Shown piece by piece: positions 8,458-16,947 of a stretch of DNA of 43,169 bases. The DNA is from Candidatus Omnitrophota bacterium. Its GTDB lineage: Bacteria > Ratteibacteria > UBA8468 > B48-G9 > JAFGKM01. The notes under the pieces were generated by a model that saw only the letters and a program-made list of their open reading frames with translations, did no database searches and was not told the DNA's origin. Numbering within the stretch: position 1 is the first letter of the stretch; each line of letters starts with the position of its first letter. The DNA is taken from positions 1 through 43,169 of the forward strand of contig JAMWBY010000001.1 in the NCBI GenBank assembly GCA_023818745.1, in the 5' to 3' direction. The position numbers were made by a program, and so were the translations under genes.

Positions 8458-9239
8458 AAAAAAAGAAAATTATATTTATTTTTTTTATCTCAAATTTTTT
8501 ACTATATTCAGAAGTTATAAATATAGTTAAAGAAAAACAAATACCCTATAAAATTTCTGTTGGTTCATTTTTTCAACATTTTGGAAGGAAATTGGATAAT
8601 GATTTAACTCAATATAAAACTTACACCGTAAAAGATAATATTCTCTTAGACAAAAATGGCAAGGAAGTAGGCAAATTAGAAAAAGATGAAAAGTTATTTA
8701 TAGTTTTAGAAGATAAAAAAATAGAAGTGAAAGAAATTTTAAACTATATAATTTTTAATGAAAAAAATGAAAAAATAGGCAAAGTTAAATTAGACAAAGA
8801 TGGAAATATTGAAAATATTCTATTGATTGTTAATGAAAATGGTGATTTTTTTGAAAGAAAAGGACTTTTAATAGATGGTAAAGATTGGTATGCTCCGAAA
8901 AATGGGGTTTGTTATGTTTTCTGGAGAGTCCCTGTTGAAGAATCATTTATAACCGCTGAGTTCAATTTAGGTAAATTATATAAAATAAATAAAATAGTAG
9001 TAAGAGGTCAAAATCTTTCTGGAATGTATGGAGTGAGTAAAGTAAAAATATTTGTGAGTAAAGACGGAATAATATTTAATGAATTGAAATCAACAGAAGA
9101 AATTTCTCAACCTGAAAGTGGAAAATGGTTTGTTGAGTTTCCTAATTTAGACATAGATGCTAAATTTGTAAGAATAACTGGATTTGCAAAAGAAAATAAA
9201 TATTTAGATTTAACAGAATGTGAAATTTGGGGTGAGTGA
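8454..9239 (+). CDS. Exported protein with C-terminal discoidin (F5/8 type C)-like domain
   Basis: A 261-residue protein with a lysine-rich, strongly hydrophobic signal peptide (MKKKKIIFIFFISNFLLYS). Residues 45-130 contain short charged turns of the type LLDKNGKEVGKL and VKLDKDGNIENI. The C-terminal 120 residues resemble a discoidin/F5-8C carbohydrate-binding beta-sandwich: ITAEFNLGKLYKINKIVVRGQ, VKIFVSKDGIIFNEL, and AKFVRITG followed by LTECEIWGE. It is translationally coupled to the DUF4091 protein and is probably its carbohydrate-binding partner. No catalytic residues are apparent. Confidence 0.75.
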   Translation: MKKKKIIFIFFISNFLLYSEVINIVKEKQIPYKISVGSFFQHFGRKLDNDLTQYKTYTVKDNILLDKNGKEVGKLEKDEKLFIVLEDKKIEVKEILNYIIFNEKNEKIGKVKLDKDGNIENILLIVNENGDFFERKGLLIDGKDWYAPKNGVCYVFWRVPVEESFITAEFNLGKLYKINKIVVRGQNLSGMYGVSKVKIFVSKDGIIFNELKSTEEISQPESGKWFVEFPNLDIDAKFVRITGFAKENKYLDLTECEIWGE

Positions 9240-9244
9240 AAAAT

Positions 9245-10330
9245 TTAAGTAAAATCAAAATAATCAAGTTTATCAATGCCTGAAGGACGAGGATTTAGTT
9301 CAAGAAATATAATTTTTAAATTTTTTCCATCTGTTTCAAGTAAAATATCCATTCCTCCTATTTTAAGTTTTTCTTTTAATCCTTTATTGAAGAATTTGAA
9401 AATTTTTTTGATTTCTGAAATGATTTGAATTTTATGTGTCTCTGTTAGAATAAATTTTTCAAAACCTTTCTCTATTCTATAATAAAGATTATTTTTTATA
9501 TCTTTGAAGTTTAAAATTTTACCACCTTTATAAGGAGAAGTAATTGGAAATTTTTCATCTGGACTTATTTCAAAAAAACACCAGTTTGAAAAAATTTTTC
9601 TCTTATACTCAAAAATAAAAAATCTTAAAACAACATCTCTGTATCCTAAAATTTTTTCATCTTCTTTAAAGTAATAAACATTTCCTCTTTTTTCCTTTAT
9701 AATAACTGGTTGTTCTGGTAAAATACTCATAACTGTTTCAATTAAAAAATTAAAGTTTTTAATTATTTCTGTTTTTGTAAAAAAATATGTTTGTTTTCCC
9801 TCTGTTCCATAATTTGGCTGAATATAAAAACCCTGTGTTTTTTGATTTTTAATAAATTTCTCAATTTTTTCTTTTAAATTTTTTCTGTCTTTAAATTCAA
9901 TAAGAAGCGATGAAGGCGTATAAATTTTAAATTTTCTTATTTTTTCAATTGTTTTGTATTTATTAGAGGATAAAAAGGAAACAAAAAATGGATTAAGTTG
10001 ATTTATTTTATATTTTTTTAGATACTCAGATATTTTTTGATGATTCTGATGTTCAAATTCAGGATTAAGTGATAAGATAATTGAAAAATGAAAGTAATCT
10101 AAGTTTTTAATTTTTGTGGTCTGAATATTAAAATTATCATCAACAAAGAGTATATTATCCGAATCAAAACTTTTCAACCACCTTTTTGCATAGAAATTTA
10201 AAAGAAGACCTTCTTTCAAACAGAAAAACTTAAAAAATGAAAGGACTCTCTTTATATATTCTTCATCAACCTCATAAATTAGAAGTAAGTTTCTCAACTT
10301 TCTCTTTATATATTTTCCCTCTTTCTGCAA
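9245..10330 (-). CDS. Small ATP-grasp-superfamily protein
   Basis: Up to 361 residues. It shows the ATP-grasp order of motifs: a strand-loop GFYIQPNYGTEGKQTYFF (nucleotide lid, about residues 170-190), PEQPVIIKEKRG, GYRDVVLRFFIFEYKRK, the glycine-rich ITSPYKGGKILN, and the magnesium-binding end IGGMDILLETDGKNLKIIFLELNPRPSG. Such enzymes join a carboxylate to an amine or thiol through an acyl phosphate; the substrate is unknown. The start is uncertain: no in-frame ATG exists near the N-terminus, so TTG at 10330 or TTG at 10297 must be used, both inside the 3' end of the 2219-residue gene. The overlap implies coupled translation. YheC/YheD-type coat proteins are possible distant relatives, but I cannot confirm this. 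Confidence 0.75.
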   Translation of the reverse strand: MQKEGKYIKRKLRNLLLIYEVDEEYIKRVLSFFKFFCLKEGLLLNFYAKRWLKSFDSDNILFVDDNFNIQTTKIKNLDYFHFSIILSLNPEFEHQNHQKISEYLKKYKINQLNPFFVSFLSSNKYKTIEKIRKFKIYTPSSLLIEFKDRKNLKEKIEKFIKNQKTQGFYIQPNYGTEGKQTYFFTKTEIIKNFNFLIETVMSILPEQPVIIKEKRGNVYYFKEDEKILGYRDVVLRFFIFEYKRKIFSNWCFFEISPDEKFPITSPYKGGKILNFKDIKNNLYYRIEKGFEKFILTETHKIQIISEIKKIFKFFNKGLKEKLKIGGMDILLETDGKNLKIIFLELNPRPSGIDKLDYFDFT

Positions 10331-13300
10331 GACAACTAAATATTATGAAAACACCTTCTCCTTTTCTTTCAGGAGGTAATCTATCATTATGTGGTCGCCA
10401 CAATCCTGCGCCTGGATTTGGTTCTATTTTACAAATTACTAAACTTGGAACTTCATTCCCATTTTCATCATAAATTTTTCTTGGATTTCCATCTTCATCA
10501 AAATAAGATACTGAAAGAACCTTTTTATTTTTGTCAATTCTTGGTATTTCATTTCCATTTTCATCATAAATTTTAACTTTTGTTGGATATCCATTTTCAT
10601 CATAAAGAGGTATAAGTTTTCCTTTTTTCTCATCATAAACATACTTTAAGTTTTCAAATTCATCTATTAAAAATACAGGCATATAATCACCCATTTCATA
10701 AGGAATACCTGTAATTGGAAAATCTGTTAAATCAGTAAATATTTCTTCATATTTAACCTTTCCTTTAAATTCTGGATGTATTTTTAGATATTCTTCAAGA
10801 ACAAATTTCCAATTTCTTTCAAGATATTTTTGCTGTGATTCTAAACTTTTATAAACCGCTTTTGTTATTTGTTCTCTTAATGTTTTTCTATATTTTGGAT
10901 GAATAATGTCGTCTGTATATTCATATAAAAGCCCGCCCTGACCTACATTTGCTATTCCTCTTGTGCTTATTACTGTTATATGATGAGAAATCTTATATCC
11001 ATCTTTTCCAAGAACCACAATCTGCCTAAAATAGGAATATAGGGGTGTTTGTGGTTCTTTATCAATCAATACAGGAATACCAATTTTGGCAAACCTTTCA
11101 ACAACATTTTCAAGAAATTCTTTTGTATAAAGTTGTCTTACCCTTGATTGTATTACTTCCTGAATTACAGCATTATCAGTTAATGAAATTTCATAAACAA
11201 GGTCTGTTAATTTATCAACATTTTCCTGTAAATATTTTTTATCTTCTCTTACAGGTAAAATCATTGATTTTCTTCCGCCTGATTCTTTTTCACATTTAAC
11301 AATAATTGTATCATATTTTTGGGCAAGAGACATTATTTTCTCTCTTATTTTTATTTTTGCTTTTTCTTTAAATTTTGCTGTATCTTCCATATACCAGTTT
11401 TCCTGTTCAGGCGCTTTAACTCCAGAACCTTCAAGCATTTTTGGTAATTCACATTTAAGATGTGTTGCAGCTTCCCATATTAGTGGCTGAATAATTGGAA
11501 TTTTAAAATGGTCAATGTATGGTCTTAAAGGATGTGTAAAGTGGAAGAAAATTGAATGAAGAATCACTGGTTTTTTAAATGAAATGAAAACAAGGTCTGT
11601 TTTGTTTTCTGTTATATTTCTATATTTTCCCCTTAATAATTCAAGTTCTTCTTTCGCTGGATAAATCATACCTTCATTTATCAATAGAAATTTATTTCCT
11701 TTTTTCTCTTCCACAGATGGAAATGCTGATATGAAAAGATTTATATTGTTTTTTGCAAATTTAGGACCTTCTTGTAGAGCAACCGGTACTGTTGTGTTTC
11801 CATAAGGATAGATAATACCTACATTTACTCTTTCATTCACTTTTAAATCTTCTGGGTCAACATCCATAAAAATTTCTGGATATCCAAAACCTTCATATTT
11901 AAGAACAACTGCATCTCTTATTCTTGCATAATGGAACCAGAAAATTTCTTCTCTTGTTTCTCCTCTTACTCCTATTGCCATTTTATTTTTCTCAAAATTA
12001 CCTATATATAAATCCTTATACTCAATTGAATAATTTCTCAAAGGTGTCTTTTCACAAACAAGGTAAACCAAATGAGAATAAAGGAATCTATGATATTTAA
12101 ATGCAAGTTGAAATTTAATTTCCCTATGTAGTTTTTCAAAATATGCAGACCTTTCTTTATGATAATGATAAGGTAAGTAGTCAAAAATGTGACTGTTTAC
12201 TGTTCTATCAAGGAATTTAGCAATAGCAGCATTAAATTCATCTTCTGTATAACAAACTGAAACAAGTTCAAGCAAAAACGCAATATCAATCAACTCAAGA
12301 GCCATACAAACTTTTTCATAAAGTAATAGGTCTTTTTCTTTAAATCTTGGTAGATTAGAAATTGTTGTTGCAAAATTGATATAATTTTCTTCTTTTATTT
12401 CTGTAAGTTCAAAAAAGTTTTCAACTTCATTTAAAACTGTTTCTTTTTCTTTAATTTCTTTTGTTTCTTGTATAAGGTGCTTAATAAAATTTTTACTTAT
12501 TCCAAGAAATTCTCCAAATGTTTCGGGTGGAATTATTCTATCTGGTTTTCCAAGAGTATCTTTTGCTTTTTTATAAATTTCTTCAAGAGATAGATTTTTT
12601 AAAGACGATTCATCAAATTTTTTATAACTTTCTTTCTTTTTTTGTAGATTTTTTATTTTTTCAAATTCTTTTTTCCTTTCCTGCCATCTTGCAAGTGTCT
12701 GTGTTTGAATTTCTGCTGCTTTTAATGAACCAGCAAGTCCTGTACTTATTTCTTCATATCTTTTTTTCAATTCAGGAATATATATTGGTCTGAAATATTG
12801 TTCTATGATAAAATCAATTTCCTTTCTCTCAAATAACTGCCTTTTATTATCCTTTAAGATTTTCTTTAATTTTTTCTCAAATTCCAATCTTAATTCTTCC
12901 ACCTCTTTTTTTGTGTATTTTCCATTTAGTAAAAATATTCCACCAAAAATTAACCACTTTCCAAAATCAATATATTTCCAGTTATCTTCTTTGGATAAGT
13001 TGACAAATGTTTCTGTATAATATTTATCTTTAAGACCCCAAGTGTTTATTCTTTTTGATTGTTGTTCTTCTAAAAGGACTTGATCTACTTTGTTTTCTAA
13101 TATAATATAATTTTTTATTTTTGCAAGTGTATCAAATAATGCTTGTTTGCTTTCACCTATTATTGAATTTAATAATTCTTCACTTAAACTCCTTTCTTTT
13201 TCCATCTCTTTTTTCCAGTTTTCAATCGTTTCTCTTCCTATTCCAAGACAGCCATAAACTGCTTTTTCTTCAATAGCAAAAAGTTCTTTAACCTTCCTTC

Positions 13301-16300
13301 TACAATTTGGATTATTGTAAGCAAAAGATGGTCTTCTTGCACCTGAAGTTCCGTCAGCAAAAACAAGTGCACTGAAAGGTCTATCTTTTTTAATTAAATA
13401 TAAAAATTCTGGTAAATTATCAATAAGTTGTAATAATTCAGGGTCAGGTATTCCAAGGTCAACAAAATCAACCCCTCTAACTGCGACTTTATAAGATGAA
13501 AATGGTCCTCTTTTATCAATGACAAGTAGATGAATTTTCCCTTTTAGGTCATTATAAATTTTATTTATTTCTTCATAACTTCTTTCTCTTATCCCAACCC
13601 ATTTTCTTATATCTCCACCATAAATAATTGCATTTGTTTTAATAAGATTTTCATCAAGCCCAATTTTGTAAAGGTATTCAAGAACTTTATTTTTTATTTC
13701 TTCAAGTCCTGAATTAGGCACATGATTTAGTATATCTGAACCAGTACATTTTCCAACAATTCTTATATCCGCAGGTGGTGTAAAATTTTTAAATATTTCT
13801 TTTATTATTTCTCTTCCTTCAGGGTCAATGTCAAGCAATATATGTTTTTCCGCAACTAAACTATAAATTTCAAGTTTTCTACAGCCAGCACTAAATCTTA
13901 CATCTGATACAGGAATTAATCTTCCATCTTCAATTTCGCTCTCCTTATAACTTACATCCATAACTCCCACCAATTCATCATCAGGCAAAATAAGTTTATT
14001 TTTCTCTCTTGCTTTTTTAACAAGGTCATATATAAGTTTTACTTTTCTAAAAGGACCAATCCTATTTATTTCTTCAAGTCCTTGTGCTTTTTTATTTACC
14101 CAGTAAGTTAGTTTAAACTCATTTATTCTCTCTTCCTCTCCTTCTGGAATAACTATTCCCATTTTTTCTAAAGTTATAGCAATCTGAGGTAATCTTGAAA
14201 GATATGTTGGCTGGCCAAAAATTTTGAAATATTCAGGATATCTTGTGTAAAGATATGATAGCGCTTTTCCTTCCCAGTCAATTTCAAGTTCAAAGTCAAA
14301 TCTCCATGCAAGTATTCTTCTCATATCTTCAATTACATTATTATGAAGTTTTTCTGGGATACCAAAAGAGTCCAATATTTTACTTGAGGTTTCTTTATCA
14401 ACAGCAGAAATTATAATTGCATACAGTAAACTAAATTCTTTTGGAACACAAAATCCACCATATGTCTCACCAGATGGAAGTACTATTCTATCTCCTCTCA
14501 TATTCCATTGATTTCTGAAGAACTCAAATTCTCCGAATCTTAAAACATCAAGATTAATGCCTGCTGTCAATGAAAGATAGAAAACACCACCTCTTGAGAA
14601 AAAGTTTTCCCCAACCTTTAAAAATTCTGCTATTCTTGTTGAAGGGATAATAGTTGGGCCAGCAATGTTATATAAAGAATAAAGAGATTTTCCAGAAATA
14701 GCAGAATGGGTATCTACTCCACCAACCCATTTAGGAATATCCCTTACTGAGTAAACCTCTTTTGCTCCAAGATCAACCCTGCTTGGTGTATAAAGTAAAT
14801 TATATTTTTTATAACCACCTTTTGCTTCATATCTATATATAGGTTGATTTAGTTTTTCAAGAAGACCTTCTTCTACAATAATTTTTCTTTGAGCATTTAG
14901 TTTTGAATATACAGGATGGAGATAATCTTTTATAAAGGAAGATACATATTTGGTAAGATTATATTTTTTTATCAAATCTTCTCTTAAATTTTTTAATATT
15001 TCTGCCTGTTGTTCTGTCAATTTATTTGTATTTAAATTTTCTTTTATTTCAGGTGGTAATTGATCTACAATTTCTTGAATTTCTTTCGCTTTGAAATTTT
15101 CACTGTTTATATCCTGCCCTTCATTGATTAAGAGGATTGAAAGTTTTGCTACCTCTCTGCTTACTTCAGGATAGGCGAGAATAACCTTCATAACTCCTTC
15201 TTTAAAATTTTTATCATCATATTTAAAAACTTCACTCTCAAGATTATTTTCTTTTATAATTTTTTCACCAACTTTTATAATATTTTCTCTCCATATCTTT
15301 CTTCTCTGTTCAACCTTTTCAATTAAATTATTTCTTTTCAAAAAATTATAAAGAAGCATCCCTTCTTCAAGCCAGTTTTTTACATTAAATTCTGTTTCTC
15401 CTGGACCAAGAGTTGTTAAAACATGGACTGATGGCAAATCCCTTCTTTTTCTAAAAAAGTTATTCAGATAATCTGTTACATTTTTTTCAAGATTATATTT
15501 TTTAACAAGGTCTTCCAGTGATTTTTTAAGAGATTTTTTACTTTCATAGTTTTTAATTATTTCATCAATTATATCTTTTTTCTCTTCTATTAACTTTTTT
15601 ATTGCATCATATCTTAATATGTTTTCTCTTTCGCAAATTCTTCCAACTTCCTCAACCATATTCTCATACATTTTTTCTATTAAAACAGCACACATACTAA
15701 CTTCATTTTTATATTTTTCTAACTTTTTAATAAGTTCGTCTTCGCTTTTAAATTTCATTTTAAGCAAGTAAGCAATAAATTCTCTTGCAAGTTGTAAATG
15801 TTCTGTTAACATTACATCATTTATATTTTCAGCCCAATACTCAGCATTTGCTCTATACATTTCTTCAAGAATATTCCTCTGGACAAATGGTTTAAATTTA
15901 TATGAGCCATCTTCAGGAATAATCTCATATGACGCATATGCAGGAAGTGCTTCAATCCAATCATCACAAACTTTTAACCAGTTTTTCATTCCAGCAGTCA
16001 CATAAATATTTTCTCCTCCTTCGCTTAAAAGTTCATCTATATGAGGGTCTTCTCCAAAAAATGGGTCCATAAGTTCATTTAAAACACCCATAAATATAGC
16101 ATCTATTGGAAAGATTCTCTGGAAGAATACCATATAAATAGGAGGTCTCCCTTCTTCTTTTTCTACTTTTTCTTTGAAACTTTTTATTTCTTTTCTAATC
16201 TTATCTATAATTTTTCTATCATTTTCATAAGTTGTTTGTTTTAATTTACCTTCATCAAACTTTTGGATAAGTTTTAATTCATAATCAATAAGGTCCTTCT

Positions 16301-16931
16301 CTAACTTTTTTAATGTTCCAAGAATTTTTGATTTTGCAGATTCTTTTTCTCCTAATAAGTAATCAATTTCATTTATTTCTGTATGAAGATAAAAAGGCAT
16401 AAATTCCAGTTGTTTAATTTTATTCAATATTGCGTCTAAATTATCTTTAAATTTTTCTGTTTTTATAACCCGAGAATTTGCTAAAAGTAGCGCATCAATA
16501 TAAAAAGCCCTGCTAAATCTTCCACAAACAATTCTTCTATTTTCATTTCTTGCTTTCAAACTTATTTTATAAGCACATTCCTTATCCTGAATATCATTAT
16601 ATGTTTCATTTATTACTTCATATATTTTATTTCTTAATTGTTCAAGGTCTTTTTCTGTTTCAAGAATTTTTTTAACCATTCTTCTATCGTAAGATATTCC
16701 AAATGTTTTTCTTGCAATAAGCCATGCTGCAATTTTTTTCTTTTTTAATAAGTCCTCTCTTTCATAAGATAAAAATTCAATATACCAGTCACCATTTTCT
16801 TCCTTAATAAGTGCATTTTTAATTTTTTCTTTAAGAGAAATAGAAAATTTTTCATAATCTGAAAGTAATTTCAAAAGTTCTTCTTTAATTTCTGCCTTTT
16901 TTAATTTTTCTATAAATTTTTTGGCATCCAT
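10272..16931 (-). CDS. Giant 2219-residue protein with C-terminal ATP-grasp-like region, family unknown
   Basis: One uninterrupted frame with an AAGGAG ribosome binding site 7 bases before the ATG. There is no signal peptide and no membrane segment. Residues 1-700 are highly charged and mostly helical. A middle region (about 700-1250) is rich in conserved-looking glycine and aspartate motifs: GGVDTHSAISGKS near 740, LPSGETYGGFCVPKEF near 822, DVRFSAGCRKLEIYS near 1012, GKCTGSDILNH near 1063, VRGVDFVDLGIPDPE near 1155 and LVFADGTSGARRPSF near 1194. After another helical stretch, the C-terminus resembles ATP-grasp: IIVKCEKESGGRKSM near 1880, VIQEVIQSRVR near 1925, and the magnesium-binding type ending KIEPNPGAGLWRPHNDRLPP near 2174. 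I do not recognise the full-length family. It is the fourth gene of an operon with radical SAM, SDR and GHMP-kinase genes and overlaps a second ATP-grasp gene. Confidence 0.8.
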   Translation of the reverse strand: MDAKKFIEKLKKAEIKEELLKLLSDYEKFSISLKEKIKNALIKEENGDWYIEFLSYEREDLLKKKKIAAWLIARKTFGISYDRRMVKKILETEKDLEQLRNKIYEVINETYNDIQDKECAYKISLKARNENRRIVCGRFSRAFYIDALLLANSRVIKTEKFKDNLDAILNKIKQLEFMPFYLHTEINEIDYLLGEKESAKSKILGTLKKLEKDLIDYELKLIQKFDEGKLKQTTYENDRKIIDKIRKEIKSFKEKVEKEEGRPPIYMVFFQRIFPIDAIFMGVLNELMDPFFGEDPHIDELLSEGGENIYVTAGMKNWLKVCDDWIEALPAYASYEIIPEDGSYKFKPFVQRNILEEMYRANAEYWAENINDVMLTEHLQLAREFIAYLLKMKFKSEDELIKKLEKYKNEVSMCAVLIEKMYENMVEEVGRICERENILRYDAIKKLIEEKKDIIDEIIKNYESKKSLKKSLEDLVKKYNLEKNVTDYLNNFFRKRRDLPSVHVLTTLGPGETEFNVKNWLEEGMLLYNFLKRNNLIEKVEQRRKIWRENIIKVGEKIIKENNLESEVFKYDDKNFKEGVMKVILAYPEVSREVAKLSILLINEGQDINSENFKAKEIQEIVDQLPPEIKENLNTNKLTEQQAEILKNLREDLIKKYNLTKYVSSFIKDYLHPVYSKLNAQRKIIVEEGLLEKLNQPIYRYEAKGGYKKYNLLYTPSRVDLGAKEVYSVRDIPKWVGGVDTHSAISGKSLYSLYNIAGPTIIPSTRIAEFLKVGENFFSRGGVFYLSLTAGINLDVLRFGEFEFFRNQWNMRGDRIVLPSGETYGGFCVPKEFSLLYAIIISAVDKETSSKILDSFGIPEKLHNNVIEDMRRILAWRFDFELEIDWEGKALSYLYTRYPEYFKIFGQPTYLSRLPQIAITLEKMGIVIPEGEEERINEFKLTYWVNKKAQGLEEINRIGPFRKVKLIYDLVKKAREKNKLILPDDELVGVMDVSYKESEIEDGRLIPVSDVRFSAGCRKLEIYSLVAEKHILLDIDPEGREIIKEIFKNFTPPADIRIVGKCTGSDILNHVPNSGLEEIKNKVLEYLYKIGLDENLIKTNAIIYGGDIRKWVGIRERSYEEINKIYNDLKGKIHLLVIDKRGPFSSYKVAVRGVDFVDLGIPDPELLQLIDNLPEFLYLIKKDRPFSALVFADGTSGARRPSFAYNNPNCRRKVKELFAIEEKAVYGCLGIGRETIENWKKEMEKERSLSEELLNSIIGESKQALFDTLAKIKNYIILENKVDQVLLEEQQSKRINTWGLKDKYYTETFVNLSKEDNWKYIDFGKWLIFGGIFLLNGKYTKKEVEELRLEFEKKLKKILKDNKRQLFERKEIDFIIEQYFRPIYIPELKKRYEEISTGLAGSLKAAEIQTQTLARWQERKKEFEKIKNLQKKKESYKKFDESSLKNLSLEEIYKKAKDTLGKPDRIIPPETFGEFLGISKNFIKHLIQETKEIKEKETVLNEVENFFELTEIKEENYINFATTISNLPRFKEKDLLLYEKVCMALELIDIAFLLELVSVCYTEDEFNAAIAKFLDRTVNSHIFDYLPYHYHKERSAYFEKLHREIKFQLAFKYHRFLYSHLVYLVCEKTPLRNYSIEYKDLYIGNFEKNKMAIGVRGETREEIFWFHYARIRDAVVLKYEGFGYPEIFMDVDPEDLKVNERVNVGIIYPYGNTTVPVALQEGPKFAKNNINLFISAFPSVEEKKGNKFLLINEGMIYPAKEELELLRGKYRNITENKTDLVFISFKKPVILHSIFFHFTHPLRPYIDHFKIPIIQPLIWEAATHLKCELPKMLEGSGVKAPEQENWYMEDTAKFKEKAKIKIREKIMSLAQKYDTIIVKCEKESGGRKSMILPVREDKKYLQENVDKLTDLVYEISLTDNAVIQEVIQSRVRQLYTKEFLENVVERFAKIGIPVLIDKEPQTPLYSYFRQIVVLGKDGYKISHHITVISTRGIANVGQGGLLYEYTDDIIHPKYRKTLREQITKAVYKSLESQQKYLERNWKFVLEEYLKIHPEFKGKVKYEEIFTDLTDFPITGIPYEMGDYMPVFLIDEFENLKYVYDEKKGKLIPLYDENGYPTKVKIYDENGNEIPRIDKNKKVLSVSYFDEDGNPRKIYDENGNEVPSLVICKIEPNPGAGLWRPHNDRLPPERKGEGVFIIFSCLAERGKIYKEKVEKLTSNL
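10447..10616 (-). repeat. In-frame tandem repeat coding YDENGNE(I/V)P-type units
   Basis: Near residues 2105-2160 of the giant protein there are two copies of a roughly 20-residue unit (YDENGYP...IYDENGNEIP and FDEDGNP...IYDENGNEVP), separated by a short lysine-rich linker. At the DNA level, the plus-strand string CCATTTTCATCATAAA recurs with few changes, so the duplication looks recent. The repeats sit between two predicted ATP-grasp strands, like a surface insertion. Confidence 0.75.
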
Positions 16932-16947
16932 TTTAACTCCTTTTTTT

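Noticed and set aside
10439..10642. A minus-strand frame of MMKM repeats
   Set aside because: It is the shifted-frame shadow of the YDENGNE repeat in the giant protein.
11045..13020. Several plus-strand frames of 70-90 residues opposite the giant gene
   Set aside because: They are rich in Leu, Phe, Ile and Gln because they are antisense to Lys/Glu-rich coding sequence; the opposite strand has one continuous, motif-bearing gene.
10272..16931. The giant protein as an assembly fusion of several genes
   Set aside because: There is no internal Shine-Dalgarno-plus-ATG boundary that I could tie to a domain edge, composition is even along the gene, and no frame breaks occur.
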